NCBI GenBank assembly: GCA_037176705.1
Contig: CM073889.1
Span: forward strand, 55,731,596-55,795,595
Reading direction: 5' to 3'
From: Molossus alvarezi
Taxonomy: Eukaryota; Chordata; Mammalia; Chiroptera; Molossidae
DNA length: 64,000 bases
Positions 10,485 to 21,953 of the stretch are shown piece by piece. The notes under the pieces are model-generated. The model worked only from the letters and a program-made list of their open reading frames with translations. It was not told where the DNA came from and did not search any database. The first letter of the stretch is position 1; each line of letters begins with the position of its first letter. The position numbers were made by a program, and so were the translations under genes.

Positions 10485-12984
10485 CATATCTGCCATGTAG
10501 TGGGGTTCTTTCCCTTTTACTAAAGTTCTATCTCAGAATCTTCCTGACACAGATCTGTTGACCACCACAACCAATCCATCAGAGATAGGAGTGCAATAAA
10601 GCCTTTCTGAAGCCCTTTAAGAATTCCCTGAGGACAGACTGACATTGACAAGCCTTCAGTGGGGCTAAGTACTGTGGTAGGTGCTGGAGGTTCCAAGATG
10701 GAGAGATTAGGAGCCTTCACCTAAGAAGCACAGAGCCAAAGCTGAAGAGAGCTGGCACTATGATGAAGGCCTGGGCTGAGCTCCTGCCTTAGTACAAACA
10801 CAGATCTAGGAGGAGGGGATGCTTCAACATTCCAACTGAACTTAGAAGGATTTCTAAGAGTGTTACACACAATCAGGATTGGAAAGAACATCCTATGCAA
10901 AACAACAATGATAGCAAGTAACACTCTGAATGCATCTTCTCCGTACATCATATGATCAGTGTTTTCTCAGGATCACTCTCACAAAAGGAATAGTGCTATC
11001 AAAGTCCAGAGGAATGGGGAGTTGCTGGACCCAGGAACCAAACTAGCTCTGTGGGCCAGGAACTTCACATGGGGGGATGCACAGGAGGACAGGGCTGCCA
11101 GCTGTGCCACTTGAGACTTCAGTTTGTGTCCTGATGGTCATGAGACTACTCACTGTGAGTTTATTGCATTAACTGACAGTTTCCCATCCTTTAACAATTC
11201 TTGCTCTTCTTCTGGCTACCTTTCAGATTCTCCACTTTGCAATAAAATGGCAGACCCAGAACTAGGCTCGGGACTACAAAGAGGTGACCTTGAATGCATG
11301 TAAGGAGAACACCTTACATTTCCCATCTACTAAACATTGACCATGGGCCCTCTTTTGAAAACCACAGGAAGATCAAATTTCTGTAAAACTAACTACATTT
11401 TCAATTAATAAAGGGACCAAACAATTAAAGAAAATCTCATGGTTAACCCTTTCCTAAAACACATTACCATCCTCTCATGAAACTTGATCAAATCCAAATT
11501 TAATTATAAATAATCTTTGTTAACTTATTTTTCCAGTTATATTTGTTTCCTTACCTAGGCTCCTTTAAAAAAATAAAAAAGGCTTTACTGAGTGGGTTTT
11601 TCCCCATAAGTATTGCTTTAACAGAAGGCCTCCCTGCCAAAGCCATGCCAGGACACACGAACAGCCAAGGTCAAAAGGTGCTGCTGAAGCACACCAAGGC
11701 CCCATGTAGATAGGTCGAGGCAGCACACACTGCCTGTTTTCAAATGCTGAGCTGACAATTCAGGGGGCCAAAACCAATTTTTCTTGTTTTCAGTGAAAAG
11801 GAAAAGAACAAAATGAAGTAAATGCAATGTAAAAGAAACCAGGAGGTAAATGTATTTGTTCCTTTGTATAAACTTCTGTTTTCTCTTTCTGTATGTGTAT
11901 TGGGTCATGATGTAAAAATCTCTCTCTACTGTGGATTATGGGAAAAAAAAACAGTGCTATTGCGCGCTTACAAAGAAAACAGCAGTGTCCCTTGGCTCTT
12001 GGGCTCCAGTCCCAATTGCAGACATGTGGTAGGGGAACAGGGTGCGGAAGTTACGTACTGAGAGGCAGTCTACCAGCTCTGATCCTGTACTGTATTAGGA
12101 ATTCTCAAAGAGTCTAATTACAAGGTTGAGGTGAGACCCACAACCCCAATGAAGTCAGCGGGAGTGGCAGCAGCACCCATCAGGCCTCCAGGTCAGCCCT
12201 ATGCCTCCAAGCACAGGCAGAGGCCTCAGCTATAGAAGGCAAGAAATGGTTCTCCACAGTCCCTTATAAAGAAAAAGAAGGAAAAGCATAGGAAATCCTG
12301 CAACTTTCTCCTGACTTCAATTAAACACACAACTCTGGTGAGTCCTAATTTCCTAACCTTGTCAAAAGGCTCATCGTGCAACACACCACAGGACCATTCT
12401 CAACTCTGCTTCAGGTGGTCTAAACACACTGTAGCCTAAGGGAACTCAGATGATAATAGTGACAACTGCTTCTCCTCCTGAGAAGCGTAGATACTACACT
12501 GCCTTTGGTTCTGTTATGACTTCATTAAGCTTCACAAGGTGTATGTGGTTGGAAAACAAGTGCTCCTTTGTGTTGCTTTTCAGTTTTCTTCTCTGAATGT
12601 GTCTATTTTAAGGGTCAATGGATGTTAATGCTACAAAAAGATAGCATTTGAATAAGTTTCCACAGTGGGGCATCCAGCATCTTGGCAGACCAAGACAGGT
12701 GAATGAGGCCTCAGAGGAGGTGCCAAGTGATATGTGCCAAGGCGCCTACTGAAAGCATCTCTGCTCTCCTCAGTGGAAAGAGGATTCCAGAAGCTCCATA
12801 CCTGAAGAATGAGGCAATGCTGTCTGACTAGGAACAGCAGCCTCAGGTGATTCTAGTTTACACTTCATTCCTCAAGCAATCAGCCTTTTCTCCATTTTTT
12901 CCCCCAACCTCTGCCAGAGATCCTCAAATATCTTATTTGAATCTTCACATCTAAAATCACAATTTATAGCCCAAAGCAATGGTT
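10485..12984. other. unassigned stretch, 2.5 kb
   Basis: No gene or RNA is supported. Short repeat-like words occur (for example about 10,655-10,690, 'taagtactgtggtaggtgctgg', resembling an L2 tail with changes) but none is firm. The frames at 11,618-12,061 on both strands look like chance. Confidence 0.45.
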
Positions 12985-13105
12985 TTCTGGCAGCTAATAA
13001 CCCAAATTTGAATCCTGATTCTGTCACTTACTAATTATATGATTCTGGGCAAACTTCCTCTTTGAATTTCAGTTTTCCCATCTGAAAAATGGACAAAGTG
13101 CCTCT
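12985..13105 (+). repeat. MIR SINE
   Basis: B-box-like 'tttgaatcctgattctgtca', then 'attctgggcaaacttcctc', 'ttttcccatctgaaaaatgg': MIR head and core in the forward direction. Confidence 0.8.
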
Positions 13106-14649
13106 ATGCCAAAGCAGCCAAGGGTCTGCTCAGTGGGCATGCTTGCCATCTTCAGGGACCCAACAAGCTCTCAGCAACTGGCAGCCTGTGTGTTGACTCC
13201 TCTCCTCTAGGAAGACCCTAACTTACTGCTCTGAGGCATTCTCTGTCACCCTGCTCCCCATCCCACCTTTAACTGACCCAGCCTTAGGAGGCTGTGCTCA
13301 CTCATGTTCCCACAGTCAGTCTCCTGGGCTGTCTTTCCTACAAGGTCTCATAGCTCAGTGCTGCTAACACCTTGCCCCACCACGGTGCCTCTGTATAAAC
13401 CTACATCTCTGGGATGATACTAACCTTTTCTGCACTCACCATTCACCTACATCTGGATGGACCCTGATCCTTGAAAACAAAACAAAACAAAACAAAAAAA
13501 TACTCCCAACCAAACATATCCCTCTTCCCTCAAATTTCCTGGTCTTTTCCATTAATGATGATGGTTCCACCAAACTCCATCTGTCACCTCTCTTCAACTC
13601 TCCCCACACTCCCTCTTCATCCCTGCTCAGTGTTCCTTAAGTCCTGACAGCTCACTCTGGGCACTCCCACACCTCAACTCCACCCCAGAATTCAGGTGTC
13701 CCCAAGCCTTGTGCCAGGACCACCAAACAGTAAGCGGCAAGCTGCTCCATCATCCTCTCATGACCCATCCAGGCTCAATCCTCAGTGAATGTTTGTGGAG
13801 AAATTAATAAGTGAACAAATAAACGTTCATGTTCATACTCTCACAAAGGCAGTCCATCCAAGTGAGATAATGTGTGCCAACATCAGTTGGCTCTCTGGCA
13901 TACCTAATGGTCCTCAGTCATTGCCAATGGAGAAGACTGGTTCTACAGGCTCTGATACCCAAGTGCTGAACAATTTGATGGCACTGGCTTAAGATTTATT
14001 TATTTATTTATTTATTTATTTATACATACATACCTGCAGTAAGGATAAAAAAATACTAGCTCTGGAAGATTCTTTTGAGTTATTAATATGTAGAAAACCT
14101 AGTTCAGCACATGGTACACAGTAGGAACATAAGAGCTATGTCTTCTCCCAATTCATGCCCTCCACCCCCACACATTAAGTCCAAAGTGAACTGGGTCCTA
14201 GAAGGACTGAAGTTAGAGCCTTGGCCCCTGCCCAGATAAAAGGCTGGTTCTTCTAGGGCAGAGCCATGACTAGAGCCTTGGCATCTAACCCCCTTCTCCT
14301 GGGGCCAGCTCTCAGGCTTGCATAGTAGAGACCTGAACTTCTTATTGAGAATTCCATTTTTCCAACTGTACTTCTCTGTGTGTGCAGAACATGTTTACAA
14401 ATTATTGTAAGTTGAAACTTCTTGGCCCACTCACCCTTAGCCACACAGCTCAACTGACAAAAAAGACTACTGGTGAGCTCAGGGAACCACTGGGACCACA
14501 TACTGGCTGGGCATCTACAATTTAGAGACTGATGAGAAATGCCAGTCTCACAAAGTGCCAATGAATAGACACTCTTCTCTATCATGCAGAAAGCACAACT
14601 GAAACCATCTTCATTATTCCCCAAAATGGAATAAGATAAAGGCCCAACT
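13106..14649. other. unassigned stretch with two simple repeats
   Basis: It holds an (AAAAC)n tract at about 13,468-13,500 and an (ATTT)n tract at about 13,992-14,024. Otherwise it has no recognised gene or repeat. A 123-codon reverse frame (14,253-14,624) has no known motif. Confidence 0.5.
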
Positions 14650-14760
14650 CTGCAAACAGCATCATCTCTGCTTTACAGAGAAGGCCCTAAGAAACTCAGC
14701 GATGGCCTTGTTCAGGCAGCTTGAAGTAGTTGAGGCTGAACTAAAATCCTGCTCGGCGTG
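14650..14760 (-). repeat. MIR SINE fragment
   Basis: 'tctgctttacagagaagg', 'aagaaactcagc', 'aactaaaatcctgctcgg' follow the MIR reverse-complement order with heavy divergence. Confidence 0.5.
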
Positions 14761-15489
14761 AGAGCTGGTCTAGGGCTCATCTTAGAGTGCCACATGTCCC
14801 ATGGTTCTGTCTACATACACCTCCCTGTCAGTTCTTTTGCAAATAAAGCAACTTAATCCGTTCTTTGCCTAGTTCTTCCAGTCAACATTCACTGAAGGCC
14901 TACTGGAATCAGGCCCTGGGGGACAGAGACAATGTGAATGTGGACTATGCCTCAGGACACTTTGTAAAGACCTTTCAGGCACCAAAGAGACCCTCCTCCT
15001 CACTGACAGCCTGAAACATAAATCACCACCAAGAAAGAATGTAGGAAAATCTTCCCTCACCACCAACAAACCAAGACCTTTCCTCCACATTCAGCACTGT
15101 GGCCTTGGCTGTCATTTTTTCTCCAAAGTCTCTGGCTCCATCTGCTGTCTCTGTACGTCACCAGGAGATGAGGCTGGAAACAGTGTAAAGAGGGTAATTG
15201 TAAGCTTCGAGAAGGCTTGATGAGAACTGGGGCAGAGGCAAGAAAGGCCCTGCATGTGGCCAGACCCCCACACCCAGCAGCAAAGCTGCCATCATCCTCA
15301 GAGGATAGGGTTGGAAAGGGGGTTACTGTTTGCTTAACCCTTGAGCCCACTGCAGTCTGGTTTTAATTAAGTACAAAAATGAGTCAAGTTACTAGGTTAC
15401 CCTACTTGCCACAACTTGTTTGAAAAGCAGAAATCATTCCACATAGGGTGACCTGGGGTTTCATCCATGGTGCTATAGTGGCTATATAG
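14761..15489. other. unassigned stretch
   Basis: No supported gene. About 14,875-14,960 weakly recalls an L2 3' tail ('aacattcactgaaggcctac'). Confidence 0.4.
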
Positions 15490-15720
15490 GCTGAGTAGAA
15501 AGTATGGATTTTGGAATTAGAAAACCCTGGATTGGGGATAAATCACAGCTCAAATACTAATCAATTGTGCAACCTTGAAAAAGTCACCTTCCTGGGTCTT
15601 ACTTTTCTCCTCTGTCAAAGAAAATAAGAAGTATCTGGAAAGGATAACGTTATATAAATTAAGTGAGATCCTGTATGTAGAGTGAATAGCACAAACCTTG
15701 CCTTATTCAAACATTTTGTA
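15490..15720 (+). repeat. MIR SINE
   Basis: 'ggattttggaattagaaaac', 'gtgcaaccttgaaaaagtca', 'cttttctcctctgtcaaag' and a 'gatcctgtatgtagagtg' tail follow the MIR forward consensus. Confidence 0.75.
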
Positions 15721-16211
15721 GTTAAAAAACTACCCACTTCATAAATGGAGAAAGTGAAGTTCAAAGAGCTTTGTGGGACTTTAAAAACTCATTTTGATTT
15801 TTAAAAAGTTACTGTGTATTGTAAATAAGAATTACATATAAAATAGAAAGATTCATACAAGCTGAAAGTAAAAAAAGATAAAGATTACTACACTAACAAA
15901 TGAAAAATAGATTACATAATTTAAATCTAATAAGCCTAAATTCTAGGCTGAAAAGTTTAAATGTGTCAAAGGGGCTACTAATGACTAATGAAAGTCTTAA
16001 TTCACAATGAGGATTTGAGTCATAAATATACACATACCAAGAAGCAGAGCAACAAAATACATAAAGCATAAATTTGCAGGCAAGTTGAAGAAAAAAAAAC
16101 AAACAAAAAACAACCAATTTCCACCTGTGAGAAAGAAAAAGTAAGATTAGAGGATCTGAACAAAATAAGTGATTAGCTTAAACTAAGATCTAAATATATG
16201 TGATATATAAG

Positions 16212-16231
16212 GTGTGTGTGTGTGTGTGTGT
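16212..16231. repeat. (GT)n microsatellite
   Basis: A run of about ten TG dinucleotides inside the old L1M. Confidence 0.9.
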
Positions 16232-17315
16232 TATCTCAAACTTTATATTCTGATAACAGAATAAGTCTTTTTAAGAGCATTTACAAAATTATATATTAGG
16301 CCATGAAGAAAAAAATTAAATAAACTCCAAATACTTGACATGAAACAGGCTACATTCTCCCCCACAGTGCAATAAAAACTCTAAATGTATAACAAAACGA
16401 ACAGGAAAAAAACCTAACTTGGAAATGAGGATTTTCTCATTAAACAACTCGAGTCAAAGGAGGACTTAAAATGGAAGTTGTAAAATATCTAGAAAGTAAA
16501 AGTAAAATATATAGTGGGACACATCTAAAACAGTGTTCAGAGGACATTCAAAACCTTACACACTTAGAAAGTAAATATAGTGATCTTATGTAGTTATCTA
16601 AGTCTGAAAGCTAGAAAAAGGAAAAAAATTAACCCAAGGAAAGAAGTACAGAGCAAAGATAAAAGCACAAATTATTTATTTAGAAAAGAGAATTGATAGA
16701 TAAATGCAAAAGCAAGTTCTTTAAAAATGGTAAAGCGTAAATATACAAAATTAGAAGTAAAAAAATAAAAAAATGACTATACATAAAAAATAAAATGGTT
16801 TACTTTCAAAACTCAATGTAAATAAATTTGAAAATATAACTTAAATAGGTAATTTTCTAGGAAAATATATTATCAAAATTACCTCTTGAAGAGATGGAAA
16901 TAAAAAAGAGCAATACAAAGGAGGAAAAATTTAAAGTTATCAAAGTGCTGTGCCCAAAAAGTAAGTTCAAATGGTTCCAGAGACAAAGTCCGTCAATATT
17001 CTAAGGAACCAATAACTATTTAAACTTCAAAAAGAATAAAGAAGGAAAGCACCCAAACTCCTTCTGTGAAGCTAGCACACTGATATCCAAACTTGGCATA
17101 ATAAAAATAGTCAAACAGATATTTCAATTATGAATATTAATGTAAATATCTAAACCAAAATACCTGCAAAAATAGTTTGGTAGTATAGTAAAAGAATAAT
17201 ATACTACAACTAATGAGGATACATGCTAGAATGCAGTATTAGAAAATCTATTAATATATAACAGGACAAAAGGCAAAAACCATAAATCACTCCAAAAGAG
17301 GCTATAAAGGGTTTT

Positions 17316-17400
17316 TGGGGTAATTTTTATTGTTAAAAGTATTACAGATGTCCCCCCTTGTCCCCCATATTGACCCCCTCCTCCTGAAACTCAACAGCAA
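17316..17400 (-). repeat. tiny L1/HAL1 3'-end fragment
   Basis: TTTTTATTGTTAAAAGTATT followed by ACAGATGTCCCCCCTTG is the reverse complement of an L1/HAL1 3' terminus. The same terminus appears on the plus strand at 19,405-19,440 and 37,860-37,905. It interrupts the old L1M and is only about 85 bp long. Confidence 0.6.
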
Positions 17401-17512
17401 TTCTTGATTTTAAAAAATAGGAATATTTCCTTACTATGAAAAAAAGACGTATGAAACCAAAAGCCATTATTTTACATTAGCCACATTCTCATTAAAATTA
17501 CAAACAAAAGGT

Positions 17513-17734
17513 CTAGCCGGTGTGGCGCTCAGTGGTTGAGTGTGGACTCATTAACCAAGAGGTCACAGGTTCGATTACGAGCCAGGACACATGCCCAGGT
17601 TGTGGGCCCAATCCCCAGTGGGGGGCATGCAGGAGGAAGCCAATTGATGTTCTCGCTCATCGATGTTTCTATCTCTCTCTCCCTTTCACTTCCTCCCTCT
17701 CTAAAATCAATAAAGAAAAAAATAATAAATAAAT
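17513..17734 (+). repeat. Ves SINE, short (type 2) form
   Basis: The head CTAGCCGGTGTGGCGCTCAG has an extra GC within the A-box region. It is followed by GGTTCGATTACG (damaged B box), CCCCAGTGGGGGGCATGCAGG, a pyrimidine tract and AATCAATAAAG. Flanked by AAAATTACAAACAAAAGG (17,494-17,511) and AAAACTACAAACAAAAGG (17,735-17,752), an 18-bp duplication with one mismatch. Confidence 0.95.
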
Positions 17735-17990
17735 AAAACTACAAACAAAAGGATGCCTACCATTTGGAATGAAACTTAGTAGTTCCAGAAGAATGTAATA
17801 AGACAAGTAAAGAAAATTGGAGGTCTAAACCTTAAAAAGGAAGTATGGGAATTATCACTATTAGCAAAGAATATAATTATATACATGAAAAACTCAAGAG
17901 AATCAATTTTTTAAAATAAGAGAAAGAATACTGAAGTATGTTTTCAGTAAAGCAGTGGTTTAAGCATTAACATTTAAAAATCAATAGCTT

Positions 17991-18250
17991 CGCCCTGGCC
18001 GGTTTGGCTCAGCGGTTAGAGCGTCGGTCTGGGGTCCAGAGAGACCCGGGTTCGGTTCCCGCTAAGGGCACGTACTTCGGTTGCAGTTTGTCCCCGGCCC
18101 TGGTTGGTCGTGCGGGTGGCAGCCACTCGATGTGTCCCTTCACGTCGATGTTTCTCTCTCTCCCTTCCTCTCTCTCCCTCCCACTCTATCTGTACAAAAA
18201 ATGGAAAAATGTCCTCGGGTGAGGATAAAAAATAAAATAAATAAAAAAAT
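17991..18250 (+). repeat. Ves SINE, long (type 1) form
   Basis: The head GCCCTGGCCGGTTTGGCTC is intact, the B box GGTTCGGTTCC is intact, and the tail ends TGTCCTCGGGTGAGGATA plus A-rich sequence. A perfect 15-bp target duplication AAAAATCAATAGCTT lies at 17,976-17,990 and 18,251-18,265. Its bodies and flanks are well preserved, so it is among the younger SINEs here. Confidence 0.96.
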
Positions 18251-19055
18251 AAAAATCAATAGCTTTTCTGCACAAAGACAAATTAAAAATTACAATGAAA
18301 GAAAAAAAAGCTATTGATAATAAGCAACCCAAAAGATGAAATGCTTAGGTAAAAATGGAAGAAATATGTAGGATCTATTTTAAGAAAACTCAAAAATTCT
18401 AAGTTAATAGAAAGACATACAGCGTTCTCAGAAAGACTAGAGATTATAAAGATGTAAACTCTCTTTAAGTTAATCTATATTCAACTCAATTCCAATTATA
18501 ATCTCAGAAATTACATTTGGCAATTGAAAAACAATAATAAAGTTCTTCTAAAACATAAACATAAAAAGATAGCTATGAAGATACTAAGAAAAAAAACAAA
18601 AGAAGAAATAGGGGGTAGGAAGAGGCAGACACTAGCCTTACCAGCTAAAACTACATTATTATGGAGCTATAATAATTACAAAGAATAGAAAAGAAACAGT
18701 TTGGCACAGAAGAAAAAAAGTTAATACATCAATGAAACAACAAGCTCAGAGATGAATTTAAATAATTGCTAAAACAGGTTGACATTTCAAATCTGGGGTA
18801 AATGGTGCTGATACTACTGGCTAAGTGGTGGGAAAATCCAGTTAAATACCACCTTTCTACTTGTATCAAAATACAATCAAAGATTAAGTGCAAATAAATG
18901 ATAGGATGAAAAAAATTCAGCAGAAAGAATGGGTAAATTTATAATCTTGAATGCCATTCTAAGCAAAAAGGAAAACACAGGAGTCATGAAAGACTGACAA
19001 GTTAGACTACATAAATATATTAAATATCTACGTGGAAAAAAATAAGTAAACTGAG

Positions 19056-19200
19056 CCCGGCTGGTGTGGCTCAGTGGTTGAGCGTTGACCCATGCACCAA
19101 GAGGTCGCCAGTTTGATTTCCAGTCAGGGCACATGCCCAGGTTGTGGGCCCGATCCCCAGTGGGGGGCAAGCAGGAGACGGCCAATCAATAAAGGGAAAA
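19056..19200 (+). repeat. Ves SINE (type 2) with internal 3' deletion
   Basis: It has the standard head and B-box region and reaches GGGGGGCAAGCAGGAGACGG, then jumps from CCAATC directly to AATCAATAAAG. The 'gatgttctctctc' pyrimidine tract present in the other type 2 copies is missing. Target duplication AAGTAAACTGAG lies at 19,044-19,055 and 19,201-19,212. Confidence 0.93.
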
Positions 19201-19230
19201 AAGTAAACTGAGTCAAAAGATCAACCAATA

Positions 19231-19447
19231 AACTGATGCACAAAATAGATCTAGTGACATGGAAACATGGAACAGACTGATGAATCTCAGAAAGAAGGGG
19301 GGTGGGAAGAGATTAACCAAAGAACTTATATGCCTATATGCATAACTCATGGACAGTGGGGTAAAGTCCTGTGGGGGGTTGGCAAGAGAGGGGTGGAGGG
19401 AGTCAATAGGGAAACATCTGTAATACTTTCAACAATAAAAAGATAAT
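19231..19447 (+). mobile_element. L1/HAL1 3'UTR fragment
   Basis: 'ggtgggaagagattaacc', 'aacttatatgc', 'gaaacatctgtaatac' and 'caacaataaaaag' match the 3'UTR end of the L1 and HAL1 copies in this window, closest in its ending to the HAL1 at 37,680-37,915. The 5' side is truncated. It lies inside the old L1M and is followed by about 1 kb of sequence unrelated to L1. Confidence 0.75.
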
Positions 19448-20462
19448 TTGGGGGGGGGGGTTCTCAGTCCTCTTTACTGTGACAACCGAAGAGGAGAGAT
19501 CCTTTCATTCTGGCTCACCTACCTGCCCAGTCATTCAGCTGTACAACACTCCACTGAGACCCACATAACCTGTCCAATGCTAAGTCCTGAGCCTGAGCAT
19601 ATTGCACATGGCTGGCTGCAGCCCAACACCCATTCCGCATCCTCTTCTTTAGTAACAGAACCCCAAGTTCATGTGAGGGAACAGTGTGTCCAGCAAAAGA
19701 CCACACTTGCCAGCTAGCTAGCTGCCAGAGGTCAGAAGGCTCGGTTCTAACCAAGATGATGCAGGCAGTAGTGCAATGTGCAACTTCTAGGGCGGCCACC
19801 TAAAGAGAACAGATGTGGGAGTGCACTGTGCCTTCCTCCGACTTGGAATGTAAGCATGATGGCTGTAGCCTCAGCAGCCATCTTCAACAAAGAGGTGACC
19901 GAAGCCTAGAAGCCAGTGTGGAGGATGGTGTGGCAGAGAAAAGGGTTCTGCATGACTTTAAAGAGCCCCCTAAGTTGCCTACACCCCAGCTTCTTTGACA
20001 CAGACAGAAATCAATGTACTGTTTTTTTGAGGCCACTGTTATCCAATCAGCAACTGGCAGCAGAGTGCAAATGGACAGGGGTCTGGAGAATGGAAGCTGG
20101 CCAGGCAGAGGGGCTGGGGGCTGGGTTCCAGGAGAGGCCCCTGCAAAATACAATGTCCCTGCATAAGGCTCATGGCCGCCATTACTTTTGCTTCTTATAA
20201 TTCTTCCTTTTCATCCAGGGCAAGACAGAGTTTTCCTATTTGTGACACTGACAAGGTTCTTGAACCTTTTCAGATGGAAGATTCCGTCCTCTCCACATTT
20301 TCACTCGCCCTCCTGAGGACATCGAGTTCTACTTGGAGGCCAATCTCATTCCCCACATGCACTGGATTGGGAAATGCAGGTGTGCCTGGCACTCCCTCAG
20401 AGCAGCAGCTGTCAGTACCTTGACCTCCTCCTCTGCTACTCCACAAAGGTAAATTTTTAAAA
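19448..20462 (+). other. candidate L1 3'-transduced segment
   Basis: This roughly 1 kb, GC-richer, non-repeat block begins right after an L1/HAL1 3' end with its AATAAA, and ends in a short T/A-rich stretch (20,452-20,464). The old L1M then resumes. L1M words flank the whole insert: 'aaaagatcaaccaa' at 19,215-19,228 and 'acagaatcaaccaa' at 20,464-20,477, consistent with a decayed target duplication. I infer read-through of a weak L1 polyadenylation site carrying downstream DNA. It contains the exon-like segment at 20,274-20,379. Alternative: two separate events. Confidence 0.4.
20274..20379 (+). other. exon-like segment of unknown gene
   Basis: A 106-bp segment is preceded by TTCTTGAACCTTTTCAG, a good 3' splice-acceptor shape, and followed by CAG|GTGTGC. 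Between them the frame starting at 20,276 is open for 34 codons. It contains FTRPPEDIEFYLEANLIPHM, which looks more like protein than noise. A stop codon lies in frame just upstream of the acceptor, as expected for an intron. I do not recognise the protein. It may be a transduced or chance exon. Confidence 0.25.
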
Positions 20463-20784
20463 AACAGAATCAACCAAGAGGTGGGGCATTTACAACACAA
20501 CAGACACAGGGCTAATTTCCTCATTTCACAGAGTTTATACTAATCAATAAGAAAGGCAGTCCAATATGAAAATGGGCAAAGACAGAAAATTTACTGACAT
20601 TAAAACACAAATGGCCTATAAACATATGTAAGAATAACCCCATTCATAAATTAAAGAAACACAAATAGGGTAGCAAAGCAATATTACCTTGCCAGATCAG
20701 GTAAAAATTAAAATGATGGACAATATTTTGTTTGGGCAGAACTTTGAAGACATAGGCAATCATTATTGTGGGAATGTTACTTGA
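20463..20784 (+). mobile_element. old L1M element, piece 2 of 4
   Basis: 'gacacagggctaatttcctc', 'atcaataagaaaggcag', 'gaaaatgggcaaagacag' and 'attgtgggaatgttacttg' are successive landmarks of the ORF2 3' region of an L1M. It resumes where piece 1 stopped (about 19,230) and is cut off at 20,784 by the L1 complex. Confidence 0.75.
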
Positions 20785-21577
20785 CACCAGCTACACAGAC
20801 AATCTGCCAGGAGCAAATCGGAATCACAACTAAAATTAAAACAAATCGTTGGGAAAAAGCAACAGAAAAGCATCTTGAGAAGACCATATAACCAGGGACA
20901 TTGAATTGAGCCTGGTAGTTCTGTGAAAGCACGAGAGAGGGGATGGAGGCCCACAAACAGCAGAGGTTTTAGCTGTGTGCAGTGCCCTCGGGGTTAAATT
21001 TCCAAGCTAGCTCCACAGCACAGAGGGCCGGGAGAGAGCATAAATTGCCTGCAGCCACTCACCCTGGGCTCTGGCAGAGGGAGGGCAGACTAAACTGGAA
21101 CTGTTGGGGACACTTAGGATTTGAAGGGCGTTCAGAGATTTTGCTGAGTTGCGGCCATGCAGAACAGTGGCCATCTTGCTCCTTCCAGAAGTTCAGGGGG
21201 AAAGCAGCAACCCCTCACTCAGAGATTTAACCCCACCCAGCTGGGCCAAAAATGCAAATTGAGGCTCATTATGAATCAGCATCTGCCTCACCCTCTGAAA
21301 ATCGTCTTATACTGAACACCTGAGGTAGTTTTCAATTCAACTAAGAACTCAAGGCTCTTCAAGTAACCACGACTAATAGCCTCCAGGCAGAAAGCTAGAA
21401 GATAACTGAACCTTTCCTGGGCTTGCAAATCTACCTAGGAAAGGAAGGCTTGACAGTGATGTTTAATGTGGGTCCTCCCATGCTCATCCAAATCCAGTAG
21501 AGGGAACCAAAAACAGCAGAACACCAACAACCACAGGGAAAATTTGGCAGGCTTCAAAACCCACTAAGATAATCGAA
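20785..21577 (+). promoter_or_regulatory. L1 5'UTR, unit 1
   Basis: It aligns with the other L1 5'UTRs here from 'agctacacagacaatctg' onward. The first few bases (the usual CAAAATGGC start) are missing. On the antisense strand an ORF0-like frame is disrupted by a one-base loss, but the donor-like GTGAGT (complement of 21,057-21,062) is kept. Confidence 0.85.
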
Positions 21578-21953
21578 ATACTGAAACAAAGAAACAAATC
21601 CCAAATGAAAGAACAAGAGACCTCCACCAAAGATGAGATAAATGAAATGCAGTTAAGCAAGTTACCAGAGGTAGAGTTCAGAGCCATGATCTTGAGGAAG
21701 CTCAACAGCACGAGTAAGTATATCAACACCATAAGTAAAGATATATAAACACTAAAAATCAGCCAACTGGAAATAAAAAACCACCAAGAAGAAATGAAGA
21801 ATGACATATCAGATATAAAGAACACATTGGAAGGTCAAAACAGCATAGTAGAGGAAGTTGAGGACCAACTCAGGGAATTAGGGTAGGGAAAAAAATCAAC
21901 CAATCAAAAAACCAAAAGGAAAAAAAAAACAAATAAAAAACAAAAAGACATAG
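21578..21953 (+). pseudogene. L1 ORF1 N-terminal fragment, unit 1
   Basis: The ORF1 start region of an RNA-binding L1 ORF1 protein: basic N-terminus (KQRNKSQMKEQ) and the beginning of the coiled coil. The start codon is mutated to ATA (21,578), and stops occur within it. It ends at a GAAGACAG-like word (...AAAGACATAG), where unit 2 begins. No continuation of this copy is found. Confidence 0.85.

Larger units (their letters stand above)
15810..19230 (+). mobile_element. old L1M element, piece 1 of 4 (ORF2 region)
   Basis: A highly degenerate, stop-filled but collinear L1 ORF2. Endonuclease-region echoes lie at about 15,830-16,110 ('attcatacaagctgaaagt', 'aagaagcagagcaac') and 16,240-16,320 ('ggccatgaagaaaaaaa'). 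Reverse transcriptase and C-terminal-region echoes run through to about 19,020. It is split by three SINEs and one reversed L1 3' fragment. It is collinear with 20,463-20,784, about 33,620-33,794 and 42,554-42,920, which continue the same ORF2 and 3'UTR, so I infer one original insertion that became the floor of the nest. It is much more diverged than the L1s inside it. Confidence 0.7.

Noticed and set aside
13992..14024. (ATTT)n run as a regulatory AU-rich element
   Set aside because: It is a pure simple repeat with no transcript context.
14253..14624. 123-codon minus-strand frame
   Set aside because: No recognised similarity and no exon signals at its ends.
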